64,000 nucleotides of DNA from Serratia plymuthica (GTDB lineage: Bacteria; Pseudomonadota; Gammaproteobacteria; Enterobacterales; Enterobacteriaceae), in assembly GCF_018336935.1 (NCBI RefSeq), contig NZ_CP068771.1, positions 3,596,001 through 3,660,000 of the forward strand, written 5' to 3'. The first letter of the stretch is position 1. Each line of letters begins with the position of its first letter. The position numbers and the translations under genes are program-made. Positions 46,805 to 60,109 of the stretch are shown in pieces. Below the pieces are notes generated by a model, which saw only the letters and a list, made by a program, of their open reading frames with translations, did not search any database and was not told where the DNA came from.

Positions 46805-47815
46805 TTACAGCAGGAACTCGTGCAGCGCCGGATCTTTACGGTCCAGGTAATGGGTTGAGCGAATGCGGCGGATGGTGCGGGACTTGCCGCGGATCAGCAA
46901 GGTTTCCGTGGTGGCCATATTGCCCTGACGGCTAATGCCTTCCAGCAGATCGCCCTTGGTGATGCCGGTAGCGGAGAAAATGACGTTGTCGTTGCGCGCC
47001 ATTTGGTCCAATACCAACACCTTGCCGGCCTCAATCCCCATCTCTTTGCAACGCGCCAGTTCTTCTTCACCGATGCGGCGGTTTTCGGCGCTGTCGCCTT
47101 TCACCTGATGGCGCGGCAGCAGTCGCGCCTGCATATCCCCGTCCAGCGCGCGGATCACCGCAGCGGAAATCACCCCTTCAGGTGCGCCGCCGATACCGTA
47201 CATCACGTCGACTTCGCTTTCCGGCATGCAGGTCAGGATGGAGGCCGCTACGTCGCCGTCGGGGATAGCGAAGACCCGCACCCCTAGCTGTTGCAGCTGT
47301 GCGATAACGCCGTCGTGGCGCGGCTTGGCCAGAATGACTACCGTCAGCTGCGCCAGCGGCTTGTTCAACCGGGCTGCGACCTGGATAAGGTTTTCTGCCA
47401 GCGGCAGGTTGAGATCGATAGCGCCGCGCGCCGCCGGGCCCACCACCAGCTTTTCCATATACATGTCCGGCGCGTGCAGGAAGGTGCCGCGATCGCCCAC
47501 CGCCAGCACGGCCAGGGCGTTGGGCTGGCCCATGGCGGTCATGCGGGTGCCTTCGATAGGGTCGACCGCGATATCTACCGCATCGCCCTGGCCGCTGCCG
47601 ACGTGTTCGCCGATATACAGCATCGGCGCTTCATCAATTTCGCCTTCGCCGATCACGATGCGGCCATCGATATCCACTTTATTGAGCATAATGCGCATTG
47701 CGTTGACCGCAGCGCCGTCGGCGGCATTCTTGTCGCCGCGTCCCAGCCATTTGTAGCCCGCCAGCGCGGCGGCTTCGGTAACGCGGGAAAATTCGATGGC
47801 TAATTCACGTTTCAT
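46805..47815 (-). CDS. glpX: Class II fructose-1,6-bisphosphatase
   Basis: 336 residues from ATG 47815 (MKRELAIEFSRVTEAAAL). Mn-dependent bisphosphatase. IGEGEIDEAPMLY and DIAVDPIEGTRM hold the metal and catalytic residues; DVMYGIGGAPEGVISAAVI and SATGITKGDLLEG are further blocks. Third gene of glpFKX; the gap to glpK (130 bp) contains a terminator-like hairpin. Gluconeogenesis from glycerol needs a fructose bisphosphatase, which fits its position. Confidence 0.96.
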   Translation of the reverse strand: MKRELAIEFSRVTEAAALAGYKWLGRGDKNAADGAAVNAMRIMLNKVDIDGRIVIGEGEIDEAPMLYIGEHVGSGQGDAVDIAVDPIEGTRMTAMGQPNALAVLAVGDRGTFLHAPDMYMEKLVVGPAARGAIDLNLPLAENLIQVAARLNKPLAQLTVVILAKPRHDGVIAQLQQLGVRVFAIPDGDVAASILTCMPESEVDVMYGIGGAPEGVISAAVIRALDGDMQARLLPRHQVKGDSAENRRIGEEELARCKEMGIEAGKVLVLDQMARNDNVIFSATGITKGDLLEGISRQGNMATTETLLIRGKSRTIRRIRSTHYLDRKDPALHEFLL

Positions 47816-47888
47816 GGCAAAACCCGTTGTGAGAAAGGAAGAAAATATCGGCAAAGTCTATCACAGCAGGGCGGTGGCGGGGCGGGGC

Positions 47889-47919
47889 AAAAAAAATGCG
47901 CCGCCCGGGGGCAGCGCAT
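47889..47919 (-). terminator. Hairpin between glpK and glpX
   Basis: On the minus strand ATGCGCTGCCC and GGGCGGCGCAT pair with one mismatch, then eight T. It ends glpK transcription, at least in part, ahead of glpX. Confidence 0.75.
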
Positions 47920-47945
47920 GATTCGGTCAACAACGCAAAAGAGTG

Positions 47946-49493
<1,548 letters not shown>

Positions 49494-49497
49494 TCAA

Positions 49498-50343
49498 TCA
49501 CGCTTTGCGCTGCTGGGTCTTGGTAGCGGGTTCTTCTTCCTCTACGCAGACGTCGCACGGCAGATGGCGGCCAATCAGCGCACGGTAGCCGAAGGCACCC
49601 AGGCCGGCACCGAGGATTGGGCCAAAGATTGGCACCAGGAAGTACGGGATGTCACGCGCGCCGGTGAAGGCCACTTTGCCCCAGCCTGCCAGATAAGCGA
49701 ACAGTTTCGGGCCGAAATCACGTGCCGGGTTCAATGCAAAGCCGGTCAATGGTCCCATGGAGGCGCCGATAACGGCAATCAGAATACCGATCAACAGCGG
49801 TGCCAGCGGGCCACGAGGAATACCGTTACCGTCGTCGGTCAGCGCCAGAATCAGGCACATCAGAATCGCGGTGATCACCGTTTCCACCAGGAAAGCCTGG
49901 CCGACGGAGATGTGCGCGTTAGGATAGGTGGAGAAGATACCGGCCAGAGCAAGGCTTTCGTCGCTGCCGCGCACCATGTGGTTGGCCGCTTCGAAATCGA
50001 AGAACAGGTTGTAATACAACCCGTAGACCAGGGCTGCTGCGCAGAAGGCTCCGGCGATCTGCGCGACAATGTAAGGGAGTACTTTGCGTCCGTCAAAGCA
50101 GGCGAACAGCCACAGCGCGATGGTGACGGCCGGGTTAAGGTGCGCACCGGAGATGGCAGCGGTCAGATAGATGGCCATGGCAACGCCCAGGCCCCAAATG
50201 ATACTGATTTCCCATTGACCGAAACTGGCGCCTGCCAGTTTCAGCGCGGCAACGCAGCCTACGCCAAAAAAGATCAACAAACCGGTGCCGAGGAACTCGG
50301 CGATACACTGGCCTTTTAGGGTCGGACTGGTGGTTTGGCTCAT
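49498..50343 (-). CDS. glpF: Glycerol uptake facilitator
   Basis: 281 residues from ATG 50343 (MSQTTSPTLKGQ), with AGGA ten bases upstream. Aquaglyceroporin with six membrane spans; the two NPA motifs are in SGAHLNPAVTIALW and GFALNPARDFGPK. Six extra N-terminal residues would come from the ATG at 50361. The tail has CDVCVEEEEPATK, with a Cys pair and acidic run. First gene of the glpFKX operon with a GlpR operator upstream. Confidence 0.97.
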   Translation of the reverse strand: MSQTTSPTLKGQCIAEFLGTGLLIFFGVGCVAALKLAGASFGQWEISIIWGLGVAMAIYLTAAISGAHLNPAVTIALWLFACFDGRKVLPYIVAQIAGAFCAAALVYGLYYNLFFDFEAANHMVRGSDESLALAGIFSTYPNAHISVGQAFLVETVITAILMCLILALTDDGNGIPRGPLAPLLIGILIAVIGASMGPLTGFALNPARDFGPKLFAYLAGWGKVAFTGARDIPYFLVPIFGPILGAGLGAFGYRALIGRHLPCDVCVEEEEPATKTQQRKA

Positions 50344-50462
50344 AATGTTGTTGTCCTGCAAAACGGCGGTTATAGGTTTATAGGCTCACTGTGCTAATGC
50401 ACCCGGCCTATGGGTACAGTTTTTTTCATCTCGTCCAATTATCAATTGAGGACGTGATGTAA

Positions 50463-50482
50463 ATTTATCGTTAACGAACATA
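50463..50482 (-). promoter_or_regulatory. GlpR operator upstream of glpF
   Basis: The 20-mer agrees with the GlpR consensus at 18 of 20 positions, with a full TATGTTCG half site and TTAACGAT core on the minus strand. About 120 bp before the glpF start. Confidence 0.78.
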
Positions 50483-50507
50483 AACGAGAAATAGCGAAAT
50501 CAAAATG

Positions 50508-50523
50508 TGTGTGCTTCGTCATA
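50508..50523 (-). promoter_or_regulatory. Candidate CRP site upstream of glpF
   Basis: TGTGT-N6-TCATA, eight of ten matches to the CRP half sites. Lies 26 bp upstream of the GlpR operator, where CRP would act on glpF. Weak sequence support. Confidence 0.35.
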
Positions 50524-50881
50524 AAATTGAGCGAATTCGCGTCGTCTGGTGTTCTTTCTGCGCCATGAAAGTGTGATCTGACCAGTGGTTTGCCCGCCAA
50601 TTGTTAACAAACCGCTTTTTGTCCGATGGGCATTTTCAGTTTTTGCTGATGGCGAGGGCAGGAAAATTGCAACAGACTGCGCGATGAGCCGGTATGTTGC
50701 TAGACAGTCGGGGACAGGCTACTTACAATCGTTTTTATCGAAAGAAACGTTTTATCGAGACAGGCGCGTTTTTTCAATAAAAGCGCGTGTCACTTGGCGC
50801 GATGCATATTCGCAGCAGTTGCAACCGAGTTGCGGCCGCTAGCTATAGATGTACGCCTTGCTATCATGAGGGGACTGAAGA
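50524..50881. other. Gap between glpF regulatory region and zapB
   Basis: No convincing gene. Contains a perfect TTGTTAACAA palindrome at 50601-50610 inside a GGTTT/AAACC bracket, and A/T-rich stretches that could hold promoters for glpF and zapB. Short open frames here lack ribosome sites and family features. Confidence 0.4.
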
Positions 50882-51121
50882 ATGTCATTTGAAGTATTTG
50901 AGAAATTGGAAGCGAAAGTTCAGCAGGCGATCGATACCATCACCCTGCTGCAGATGGAAATTGAAGAGCTGAAAGACAAAAACAACACGCTGTCTCACGA
51001 AGTTCAGGCTGCCTCAGGCAACCACGAATCCTTGGTGCGTGAAAACCAGCAACTGAAAGAAGAGCAGCACGTATGGCAAGATCGCCTGCGCGCGCTGTTG
51101 GGCAAAATGGAAGAAGTCTGA
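50882..51121 (+). CDS. zapB: Cell division factor ZapB
   Basis: 79 residues, one continuous coiled coil ([46 protein letters not shown]). Stimulates Z-ring assembly through ZapA and links it to MatP. Begins with ATG 50882 behind GAGGGGACTGAAG. Followed by a strong terminator. Confidence 0.97.
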   Translation: MSFEVFEKLEAKVQQAIDTITLLQMEIEELKDKNNTLSHEVQAASGNHESLVRENQQLKEEQHVWQDRLRALLGKMEEV

Positions 51122-51139
51122 TTCCCGGATGCCAGGATC

Positions 51140-51166
51140 GAAAAGGGCGCCTCAGGCGCCCTTTTT
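51140..51166. terminator. Bidirectional terminator between zapB and rraA
   Basis: AGGGCGCC, TCA loop, GGCGCCCT, with AAAA before and TTTTT after. Between convergent stop codons. Confidence 0.92.
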
Positions 51167-51178
51167 CATAGCTGCGGG

Positions 51179-51670
<492 letters not shown>

Positions 51671-51739
51671 TTACGTCTGTTTGCCGCTGGAATAACCAGT
51701 ATATCCCTTTATTCGCCCTGTTGGCAAAATCATCAGTTT

Positions 51740-52657
51740 TTAACTGAGCGCCACGCCAATGGCGAACAGCACGTTAGCCAGCAGTGCCGCCTTGACCATA
51801 TGTTCCAGCATCGGCCGCATGCCGACCGGGGTCGGGTCGCGCAGTACGCGCAGGCCATGACGCACCAACAACGGGATCGCCAGCACAAACAGCCAGCCCC
51901 AAAGGCTATGCAGATTCAGCAGTGTGAACAGAGCAAAACACACCACCGCGCCGATCAGCAGCAGCGCGTGGTAATAGCGCGCCTTCTGCGGCCCGAGCCG
52001 TACCGCCAGGGTATTTTTGCCGTTGGCGCGGTCGCTTTCGATATCACGCAAGTTATTGATATTGAGTACTGCGGTTGCCAGCAGGCCGCATGCGGTGGCC
52101 GGCAACATCACGATGCTGTCGAAAGTGTGGGTTTGCAGATAGTAGGTGCCCGCCACGCTTAGCCAGCCAAAGAACACCAGCACCGAAATATCGCCCAAGC
52201 CCAGATAACCGTAGGGCTTATTGCCTACGGTATAGGTGATGGCGGCGACGATAGAAAGCCCACCCAGCACCAGGAAACCCACAACATCGCTGGGCTGCTC
52301 GCAGCCGACGGCGATCAGTGAAGAGCCCGCGATGGCAATCAACACCACCGTCACCACCAGCGCGCGTTTCATCTGCGCCTGGGTGATCATGCCTTTTTGC
52401 ATACCGCGCAGCGGCCCGATGCGGTCTTCCTTGTCGCTGCCTTTTACCGCATCGCCATAGTCGTTCGCCAGATTGGAGAGAATTTGCAGCAAGCCGGCAG
52501 TCAGCAGTGCCAGCAGCGCCACGCCGGGTTTCAGGCTGTTATGCCAGGCGGCAATGGCGGAACCGACGACGATCGAGGCAAAGGCCAGCGGCAGGGTGCG
52601 TGGTCGTAAACTTTCAAGCCAGGCTCTGGCCGGGGAGGTGGGGGTTGATGAGCTCAT
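51740..52657 (-). CDS. menA: 1,4-dihydroxy-2-naphthoate polyprenyltransferase
   Basis: 305 residues, about nine membrane segments, UbiA family. Makes demethylmenaquinone. LANDYGDAVKGSDKEDR contains the first Asp-rich metal motif; LNINNLRDIESDRANGKNTLAVRLG the second. N-terminal ARAWLESLRPRTLPLAFASI is typical. Lies between hslU and rraA, as in E. coli. Confidence 0.97.
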   Translation of the reverse strand: MSSSTPTSPARAWLESLRPRTLPLAFASIVVGSAIAAWHNSLKPGVALLALLTAGLLQILSNLANDYGDAVKGSDKEDRIGPLRGMQKGMITQAQMKRALVVTVVLIAIAGSSLIAVGCEQPSDVVGFLVLGGLSIVAAITYTVGNKPYGYLGLGDISVLVFFGWLSVAGTYYLQTHTFDSIVMLPATACGLLATAVLNINNLRDIESDRANGKNTLAVRLGPQKARYYHALLLIGAVVCFALFTLLNLHSLWGWLFVLAIPLLVRHGLRVLRDPTPVGMRPMLEHMVKAALLANVLFAIGVALS

Positions 52658-52750
52658 TTTTCGCTTCAGAGTAAGTGGCTGTGTCCGTTAGAAATAATTG
52701 TGGGAGGCAATGCCTCCCACACAGATGACCGACAGGACATGATTGAGCGA

Positions 52751-54085
52751 TTATAGGATAAAACGACTCAAATCTTCATCCGCTACCAGTTCATCCAGAT
52801 GATTACGCACGTAATCCGCATCAATTGTAATGGATTGGCCGTTAATTTCACTCGCATCGTAGGAAATATCTTCCATCAGACGCTCAAGCACGGTGTGCAG
52901 ACGGCGCGCACCGATGTTTTCGGTGCTTTCGTTAACCTGCCACGCAGCTTCGGCGATGCGACGGATACCTTCGGCGGTGAACTCGATATTGACGCCTTCG
53001 GTGCCCATCAACGCTTTGTACTGCTCGGTTAACGAGGCGCTTGGCTCGGTCAGGATGCGCTCGAAATCTTCGGTGGTCAGCGCCTGCAATTCAACGCGGA
53101 TCGGCAGGCGGCCCTGCAGTTCCGGGATCAAATCCGACGGGCTGGCGGTCTGGAACGCACCGGAGGCGATAAACAGAATGTGATCGGTTTTCACCATGCC
53201 GTGCTTGGTGGAAACGGTACAGCCTTCCACCAGCGGCAGCAGGTCGCGCTGCACGCCTTCGCGTGACACGTCCGGGCCGGAGCTTTGGCCGCCGCGCTTA
53301 CAGATTTTGTCGATCTCGTCGATAAACACGATACCGTGTTGCTCAACCGCTTCGATCGCCTGTTCTTTCAGCTCTTCCGGGTTCACCAGCTTGGCGGCTT
53401 CTTCTTCGATCAACAGCTTGAAGGCTTCTTTGATCTTCAGCTTGCGCGGTTTGTGCTTCTGGCCGCCGAGGTTCTGGAACATCGACTGCAACTGATTGGT
53501 CATCTCTTCCATGCCCGGAGGCGCCATGATTTCGACGCCCATTGGCGCAGAAGCCAGATCGATTTCAATCTCTTTGTCGTCCAACTGGCCTTCCCGCAAT
53601 TTCTTGCGGAATGCCTGGCGCGCGGCAGACGGCTCTTGATGCTCTTCCGGCTGGCCCCAGTTGTTTTTGGCCGGCGGGATCAGTACGTCGAGAATGCGCT
53701 CTTCCGCCATTTCTTCGGCGCGAGTGCGGTTTTTCTCGATCGACTGCAAGCGCACCATTTTGATTGCGGCATCGGTCAGATCGCGGATGATGGAATCCAC
53801 TTCTTTACCGACATAGCCCACTTCGGTGAATTTGGTGGCTTCTACCTTGATGAAAGGTGCATTGGCCAGTTTCGCCAGACGACGGGCGATTTCAGTTTTA
53901 CCGACGCCGGTCGGGCCGATCATCAGAATATTTTTTGGCGTGACTTCGTGACGCAGCATCTCGTCGAGCTGCATCCGGCGCCAGCGGTTACGCAGGGCGA
54001 TGGCAACGGCACGTTTGGCCTTGTTCTGGCCGATAATGTAGCTGTCCAGCTCGCTGACGATCTCGCGCGGGGTCATTTCAGACAT
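52751..54085 (-). CDS. hslU: HslU ATPase subunit of the HslVU protease
   Basis: 444 residues, AAA+ unfoldase forming hexamers on HslV. Walker [14 protein letters not shown], pore loop with GYVGKEVD, intermediate I domain (about 110-245), Walker [10 protein letters not shown], sensor 2 [12 protein letters not shown], and a C-terminal DLSRFIL tail that docks into HslV. The gap to hslV is 12 bp. Product of the heat-shock operon. Confidence 0.98.
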   Translation of the reverse strand: MSEMTPREIVSELDSYIIGQNKAKRAVAIALRNRWRRMQLDEMLRHEVTPKNILMIGPTGVGKTEIARRLAKLANAPFIKVEATKFTEVGYVGKEVDSIIRDLTDAAIKMVRLQSIEKNRTRAEEMAEERILDVLIPPAKNNWGQPEEHQEPSAARQAFRKKLREGQLDDKEIEIDLASAPMGVEIMAPPGMEEMTNQLQSMFQNLGGQKHKPRKLKIKEAFKLLIEEEAAKLVNPEELKEQAIEAVEQHGIVFIDEIDKICKRGGQSSGPDVSREGVQRDLLPLVEGCTVSTKHGMVKTDHILFIASGAFQTASPSDLIPELQGRLPIRVELQALTTEDFERILTEPSASLTEQYKALMGTEGVNIEFTAEGIRRIAEAAWQVNESTENIGARRLHTVLERLMEDISYDASEINGQSITIDADYVRNHLDELVADEDLSRFIL

Positions 54086-54097
54086 AGTATTCGATCC

Positions 54098-54628
54098 TTA
54101 CGCTTTGGAAGGCAATTCTTCGATGGTGTGGAAATGGTTGGTGTAAATACAGATGTCACCGGCGATGTTGAGAGATTTATCAACGATTTCGCGGGCGCTC
54201 AGCTCGGTATTTTCCAACATCGCACGAGCGGCAGCCTGGGCGTATGGGCCGCCGGAACCGATCGCAATCAAATCATTTTCGGGCTGGATCACGTCACCGT
54301 TGCCGGTGATGATCAGCGAAGAGTGTTCATCCGCCACGGCCAGCAGCGCTTCAAGCTTGCGCAGCATGCGGTCGGTACGCCAGTCTTTAGCCAACTCGAC
54401 GGCCGCTTTAACCAAATGGCCCTGGTGCATTTCCAGTTTGCGCTCGAACAGCTCAAACAGCGTGAAAGCATCCGCGGTGCCACCGGCGAAACCGGCAATC
54501 ACTTTGTCGTTATACAGGCGACGCACTTTCTTGACGTTGCCCTTCATTACCGTATTGCCCAAGGTGGCCTGGCCATCGCCACCGATCACTACCTGGCCGT
54601 TGCGGCGTACGCTTACAATTGTTGTCAC
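54098..54628 (-). CDS. hslV: HslV peptidase subunit of the HslVU protease
   Basis: 176 residues, proteasome-like. The initiator Met is followed by [25 protein letters not shown]; Thr2 is the catalytic nucleophile. [15 protein letters not shown] and [19 protein letters not shown] are the active-site and subunit contact blocks. Leader carries a heat-shock promoter and a hairpin described separately. Confidence 0.98.
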   Translation of the reverse strand: MTTIVSVRRNGQVVIGGDGQATLGNTVMKGNVKKVRRLYNDKVIAGFAGGTADAFTLFELFERKLEMHQGHLVKAAVELAKDWRTDRMLRKLEALLAVADEHSSLIITGNGDVIQPENDLIAIGSGGPYAQAAARAMLENTELSAREIVDKSLNIAGDICIYTNHFHTIEELPSKA

Positions 54629-54659
54629 GAGCAGACCCTCGTTGAAGACGGAAAGAAGC

Positions 54660-54693
54660 CCTCGCAGCGTCTGCTGGTGCAGACACTGCGAGG
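54660..54693 (-). other. hslVU leader hairpin
   Basis: On the minus strand CCTCGCAG, T mismatch, GTCTGC, loop ACCA, GCAGAC, G mismatch, CTGCGAGG: a 15-position stem with one mismatch about 30 bases before the hslV ATG. A similar hairpin in the E. coli hslVU leader is reported to stabilise the message; that part is from memory. Confidence 0.6.
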
Positions 54694-54707
54694 CATATTG
54701 AGAGTAT

Positions 54708-54735
54708 AGATGGGGGGGGATTGACGCTTTTCAAC
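54708..54735 (-). promoter_or_regulatory. Sigma-32 heat-shock promoter of hslVU
   Basis: GTTGAAA (54729-54735) and CCCATCT (54708-54714) on the minus strand with a 14-bp spacer containing a run of C. This fits the sigma-32 consensus. The -35 covers the ftsN stop codon at 54731-54733. Confidence 0.85.
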
Positions 54736-55717
54736 CCCCAACGGAGAGGGGAATGCAACTTGACATGCCAACGCCCTTCAGGCGCGATAGGGTTTTGTCC
54801 GCCGTCGCGCGGCTGCTGTAAGGGCCGAGCACCACGCGATTCCAACCGCCGCCGGCGGTGATGCGGCTTTCTATGCCTTCAAACGCCAGGCGCGCACGGA
54901 CGGATTCAGCCTGATCGGTGGCGCGGAACGAACCGCATTGCACCATCCACTTCTGTTTCTGCTCAGGCTTGGTTTCCTGCTTGGCCGTTTCCTGTTTCAC
55001 TTCCGGCTTGGTTTCCGGTTTTACCTCAGGTTTTGGCTGCGGTTTAGGCTCAGGCTGCTTAACCTGGACCGGCTGCGGCGTTACCGGCTGCGGCTTGGGT
55101 TTGGGTTGAGTCTGCTGCTGTTGCTGTTGCTGTTGCTGGTGCTGTTGCACCGGCACCGTGGTTGCGCCTTTGTTAAACGGATTACGCGGCTGGGTAACCT
55201 GTGGTTGCTGCACCTGTTGTTGAACCTGCTGCTGTATTTGTTGTTGTTGCATCTGCTGCTGGCGGCTGTTGCCGCGCACCGCGGCTTGCGAAGGGTCGTT
55301 ATACGGCACTTCGTTCAGCTGCGTCGGGCGCTGTTGCATATCCGCCTGCATCTGTTCCAGCAGTTGGCGCTGTTCATCGGTCAGTTGAGTCTTGGAATTG
55401 ACTTCGCCGCCGGCCGTTGGCTCGGTCGGGGTCTGCACGCCAATCTGGCGGTTCTCCAGCTCTTTGATATAGCGCCAGCGCTCTTCCGGCTTCGGCGGCA
55501 GGCCATTGCCAGGGCGATTGCTGTGTGCAGGCAACAGCGGAACGTCGTCCGCTTTGTTGTGCGTAATGAAATAGAGGCCACCGATAAAGATCACCACCAG
55601 TGCGACGGCTAACGCCAGCACGGTTTTGGATACTTTCGGAGAACTGCTTTTTTTACGGCTGGGGGTTTTGCGCCGCGCTCCTGTGCGCCCACGGCCTACA
55701 TAGTCTTTTTGTGCCAC
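54731..55717 (-). CDS. ftsN: Cell division protein FtsN
   Basis: 328 residues. Short cytoplasmic N-terminus with YVGRGRTGARRKT, membrane segment TVLALAVALVVIFIGGLYFI (about 32-51), a long periplasmic linker, and a C-terminal SPOR domain (about 252-328) with MVQCGSFRATDQAES and NRVVLGPYSSRATAD. Triggers septal peptidoglycan synthesis. The linker is low-complexity: runs of Gln (to nine in a row) and then KPEP/KPEVKPE repeats. Gln runs come from CAG/CAA codons, prone to slippage. The stop codon overlaps the hslVU promoter. Confidence 0.96.
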   Translation of the reverse strand: MAQKDYVGRGRTGARRKTPSRKKSSSPKVSKTVLALAVALVVIFIGGLYFITHNKADDVPLLPAHSNRPGNGLPPKPEERWRYIKELENRQIGVQTPTEPTAGGEVNSKTQLTDEQRQLLEQMQADMQQRPTQLNEVPYNDPSQAAVRGNSRQQQMQQQQIQQQVQQQVQQPQVTQPRNPFNKGATTVPVQQHQQQQQQQQQTQPKPKPQPVTPQPVQVKQPEPKPQPKPEVKPETKPEVKQETAKQETKPEQKQKWMVQCGSFRATDQAESVRARLAFEGIESRITAGGGWNRVVLGPYSSRATADKTLSRLKGVGMSSCIPLSVGG

Positions 55718-55782
55718 TATTATTCCGCTGTGTCCTGATGAGGAGATAAGTCCTGCATGTTACTGAACCCTAAAATATTTGA

Positions 55783-56811
55783 CTAGCGTTTAGGGGCAGC
55801 GGTGCTGCCTCTGATAATTAACTCACTGTCTAATAGCCGGGAGCCACTGGGTACTGCCTGTCCGTGCAGTTGTTCCAACAACAGCAGCATCGCTTGCCGG
55901 CCGATCTCATAGCGCGGTTGAGCCACCGTGGTTAACGGCGGATCGCAATACTGCGTCAGCTTGATGTCGTCAAAGCCAACGATGGAAAGGTCCTGCGGTA
56001 TCCGCAGCCCCATTTTTTTCGCCTGCGACAGCACGCCGATCGCCATTACGTCACTGTGGCAGAAGATCGCCGTCGGGGGTTTTGGTTGCGCCATCAGCGC
56101 TGTCAGCGCCTGTGCACCGGCTTCGTAAGTGAAATCACCCCGGGTAATATAGCTGCTTTCGACGTTAATGCCATTACGACGTAGCGCCTGAATGTAACCT
56201 TGCAGCCGATAATGGCTGAGCGGCATCTGTTCCGGCCCGGCGACACAGGCGATTTGCTTGTGTCCGAGCTGGTGCAAATAGTGTACGGCCTCGAAGGCGG
56301 CGGTCAGGTTATCGATGTGCACCGTCGGCAGTTCCAGCTCCGGGGCAAACTCGTTGGCCATCACCATCGGCGGCAGGTTACGCTGCTCTTCCTTGCTGGC
56401 GTCAAAGGGCAGATTGGAGCCGAGCAGCAGCATGCCATCGATTTGCTTGGTGATAATCAGATTGACGAAGGTGCGCTCCTGCTGGTTTTGCTGAGCGCAG
56501 TCGCCAATCAGCACCAGATAACCTTGCTGTGCGGCGGTCTGCTCGATCCCCTGGATCACGTCGGCGAAGAACGGATCGCAAATGTCGGGAACGATAACCA
56601 GAATGGTGCGGGATTCATTACGCTTGATGTTGCGCGAGAGGGCATGAGGAGAGTAGCCCACGGCCAAAACGGCCTGCTCCACTTTCTGACGCGTCGGCGT
56701 TGACACCTTCTCCGGGTTCATCAGTGCGCGCGACACGGTTGCCGTTGAAACGCCAGCCATCTCGGCAACGTCTTTCATGGTTGCCATGGGTAATTCTTTC
56801 TTGTGTTCCAA
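55783..56811 (-). CDS. cytR: LacI-family regulator CytR
   Basis: 342 residues. Represses nucleoside uptake and catabolism genes together with CRP, and is induced by cytidine. HTH at about 12-33 (TMKDVAEMAGVSTATVSRAL), hinge to about 60, then a periplasmic-binding-type effector domain with VIVPDICDPFFADVIQGIE, NEFAPELELPTVHIDNL and IVGFDDIKLTQYCDPPL. Start ATG 56811 (MEHKKELPM) matches the E. coli length. The nupC-like gene at 232-1416 is the kind of target CytR controls. Confidence 0.96.
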   Translation of the reverse strand: MEHKKELPMATMKDVAEMAGVSTATVSRALMNPEKVSTPTRQKVEQAVLAVGYSPHALSRNIKRNESRTILVIVPDICDPFFADVIQGIEQTAAQQGYLVLIGDCAQQNQQERTFVNLIITKQIDGMLLLGSNLPFDASKEEQRNLPPMVMANEFAPELELPTVHIDNLTAAFEAVHYLHQLGHKQIACVAGPEQMPLSHYRLQGYIQALRRNGINVESSYITRGDFTYEAGAQALTALMAQPKPPTAIFCHSDVMAIGVLSQAKKMGLRIPQDLSIVGFDDIKLTQYCDPPLTTVAQPRYEIGRQAMLLLLEQLHGQAVPSGSRLLDSELIIRGSTAAPKR

Positions 56812-57100
56812 CGCCTTTCTCCTTGCGTTAGCCCCATGCCAACGCGACTACTGCAGTTTGCTCACAAATTCTGGCGTACGGTGGTGTTGTTATCATTTAG
56901 CGCCATCCGCATTCGAACATTCTGTCACGGCGCTACTTTAGGTGACAAAAATGCCTTGCCAGACATTCTAAACAGAATATGTCCCGCTTTTGTTACCTAA
57001 TTTGCATAAAAAGTGTGACCTGGGAAGGTTTTTTAGCGTTCGCTCGCAATTTCAAGGGTAAACGTTTGCCTTGCCTGAACTGAATCAGACTTTTCCGGGT

Positions 57101-59332
<2,232 letters not shown>

Positions 59333-59402
59333 TTACACTGCGGGCCGCAAAATGTACGGTTCCAATTGCGCGCTACATTGAATTTCTGTATAGTTTGCCG
59401 CC

Positions 59403-59424
59403 TTTGGTATAATCCGATACCAAA
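59403..59424. promoter_or_regulatory. Dyad covering the rpmE extended -10 promoter
   Basis: TTTGGTAT (59403-59410) and ATACCAAA (59417-59424) are perfect 8-bp inverses with a 6-bp spacer. The left arm contains TG-G-TATAAT (59405-59413), an extended -10 element for rpmE. A protein on this dyad would block the promoter; it could instead fold at the 5' end of a transcript. Confidence 0.6.
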
Positions 59425-59497
59425 ATATATTATCAACCACGTGTGGTGTCTGGCGAAACAGGGCTGGATAGCGACACGGCCTTAACTGAGGTTTCCC

Positions 59498-59713
59498 ATG
59501 AAACAAGGTATCCACCCAAAATACGAAGAAGTTACTGCTAACTGCTCTTGCGGTAACGTGATCAAAATCCGCTCTACCGTGGGTCACGATCTGAACCTGG
59601 ACGTTTGTGGTCAATGCCACCCGTTCTACACTGGCAAGCAGCGTGACGTTGCTACCGGTGGCCGCGTTGACCGCTTCAACAAGCGTTTCAGCGTACCAGG
59701 CGCCAAGAAATAA
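59498..59713 (+). CDS. rpmE: Large ribosomal subunit protein bL31 (zinc form)
   Basis: 71 residues. [20 protein letters not shown], then [20 protein letters not shown]. Cys 16, 18, 37 and 40 form the zinc site, so this is the zinc-containing form, the one replaced by the Cys-free paralogue when zinc is low. Divergent from priA, convergent on metJ. Confidence 0.98.
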   Translation: MKQGIHPKYEEVTANCSCGNVIKIRSTVGHDLNLDVCGQCHPFYTGKQRDVATGGRVDRFNKRFSVPGAKK

Positions 59714-59732
59714 TATTTCTTGCCGTCAGATG

Positions 59733-59758
59733 AAAAAGGCGCCTTCGGCGCCTTTTTT
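59733..59758. terminator. Bidirectional terminator between rpmE and metJ
   Basis: AAGGCGCC, TTC, GGCGCCTT with A and T tails on both sides, between convergent stop codons. Confidence 0.93.
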
Positions 59759-59791
59759 CGTTTCTGCCGCCTGCTTTCGCAGGCCGACGAG

Positions 59792-60109
59792 TTAGTATTC
59801 CCAGGTATCGGGATCCACACCCAATTCACGCATCAGCACTTTTGCGGCTTCCGGGATTTCATCGCTGCGTTCTTTGCGCAGGTCTTCATCGTTCGGCAGC
59901 GGCTGGCCGGTAAAAGCATGCAGGAATGCTTCGCACAGCAATTCGCTGTTGGTGGCGTGGCGCAGGTTATTGACCTGGCGACGAGTCCGTTCATCGGTGA
60001 GGATTTTCAGGACCTTCAGCGGAATGGATACCGTGATTTTTTTTACTTGCTCGCTTTTTTTACCGTGTTCAGCGTAAGGGCTGACATACTCGCCGTTCCA
60101 CTCAGCCAT
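59792..60109 (-). CDS. metJ: Methionine repressor MetJ
   Basis: 105 residues, ribbon-helix-helix. With S-adenosylmethionine as corepressor it binds tandem 8-bp met boxes. [20 protein letters not shown] contains the beta-strand that enters the major groove; [30 protein letters not shown] is the dimer and SAM-contact helix region. Start [21 protein letters not shown] matches E. coli. Divergent from metB; the 317-bp gap holds met boxes at 60334-60373. Confidence 0.98.
   Translation of the reverse strand: MAEWNGEYVSPYAEHGKKSEQVKKITVSIPLKVLKILTDERTRRQVNNLRHATNSELLCEAFLHAFTGQPLPNDEDLRKERSDEIPEAAKVLMRELGVDPDTWEY

Noticed and set aside
53285..54709. 474-residue frame opposite hslU and hslV
   Set aside because: Spans two real genes and their gap in antisense; no motif.
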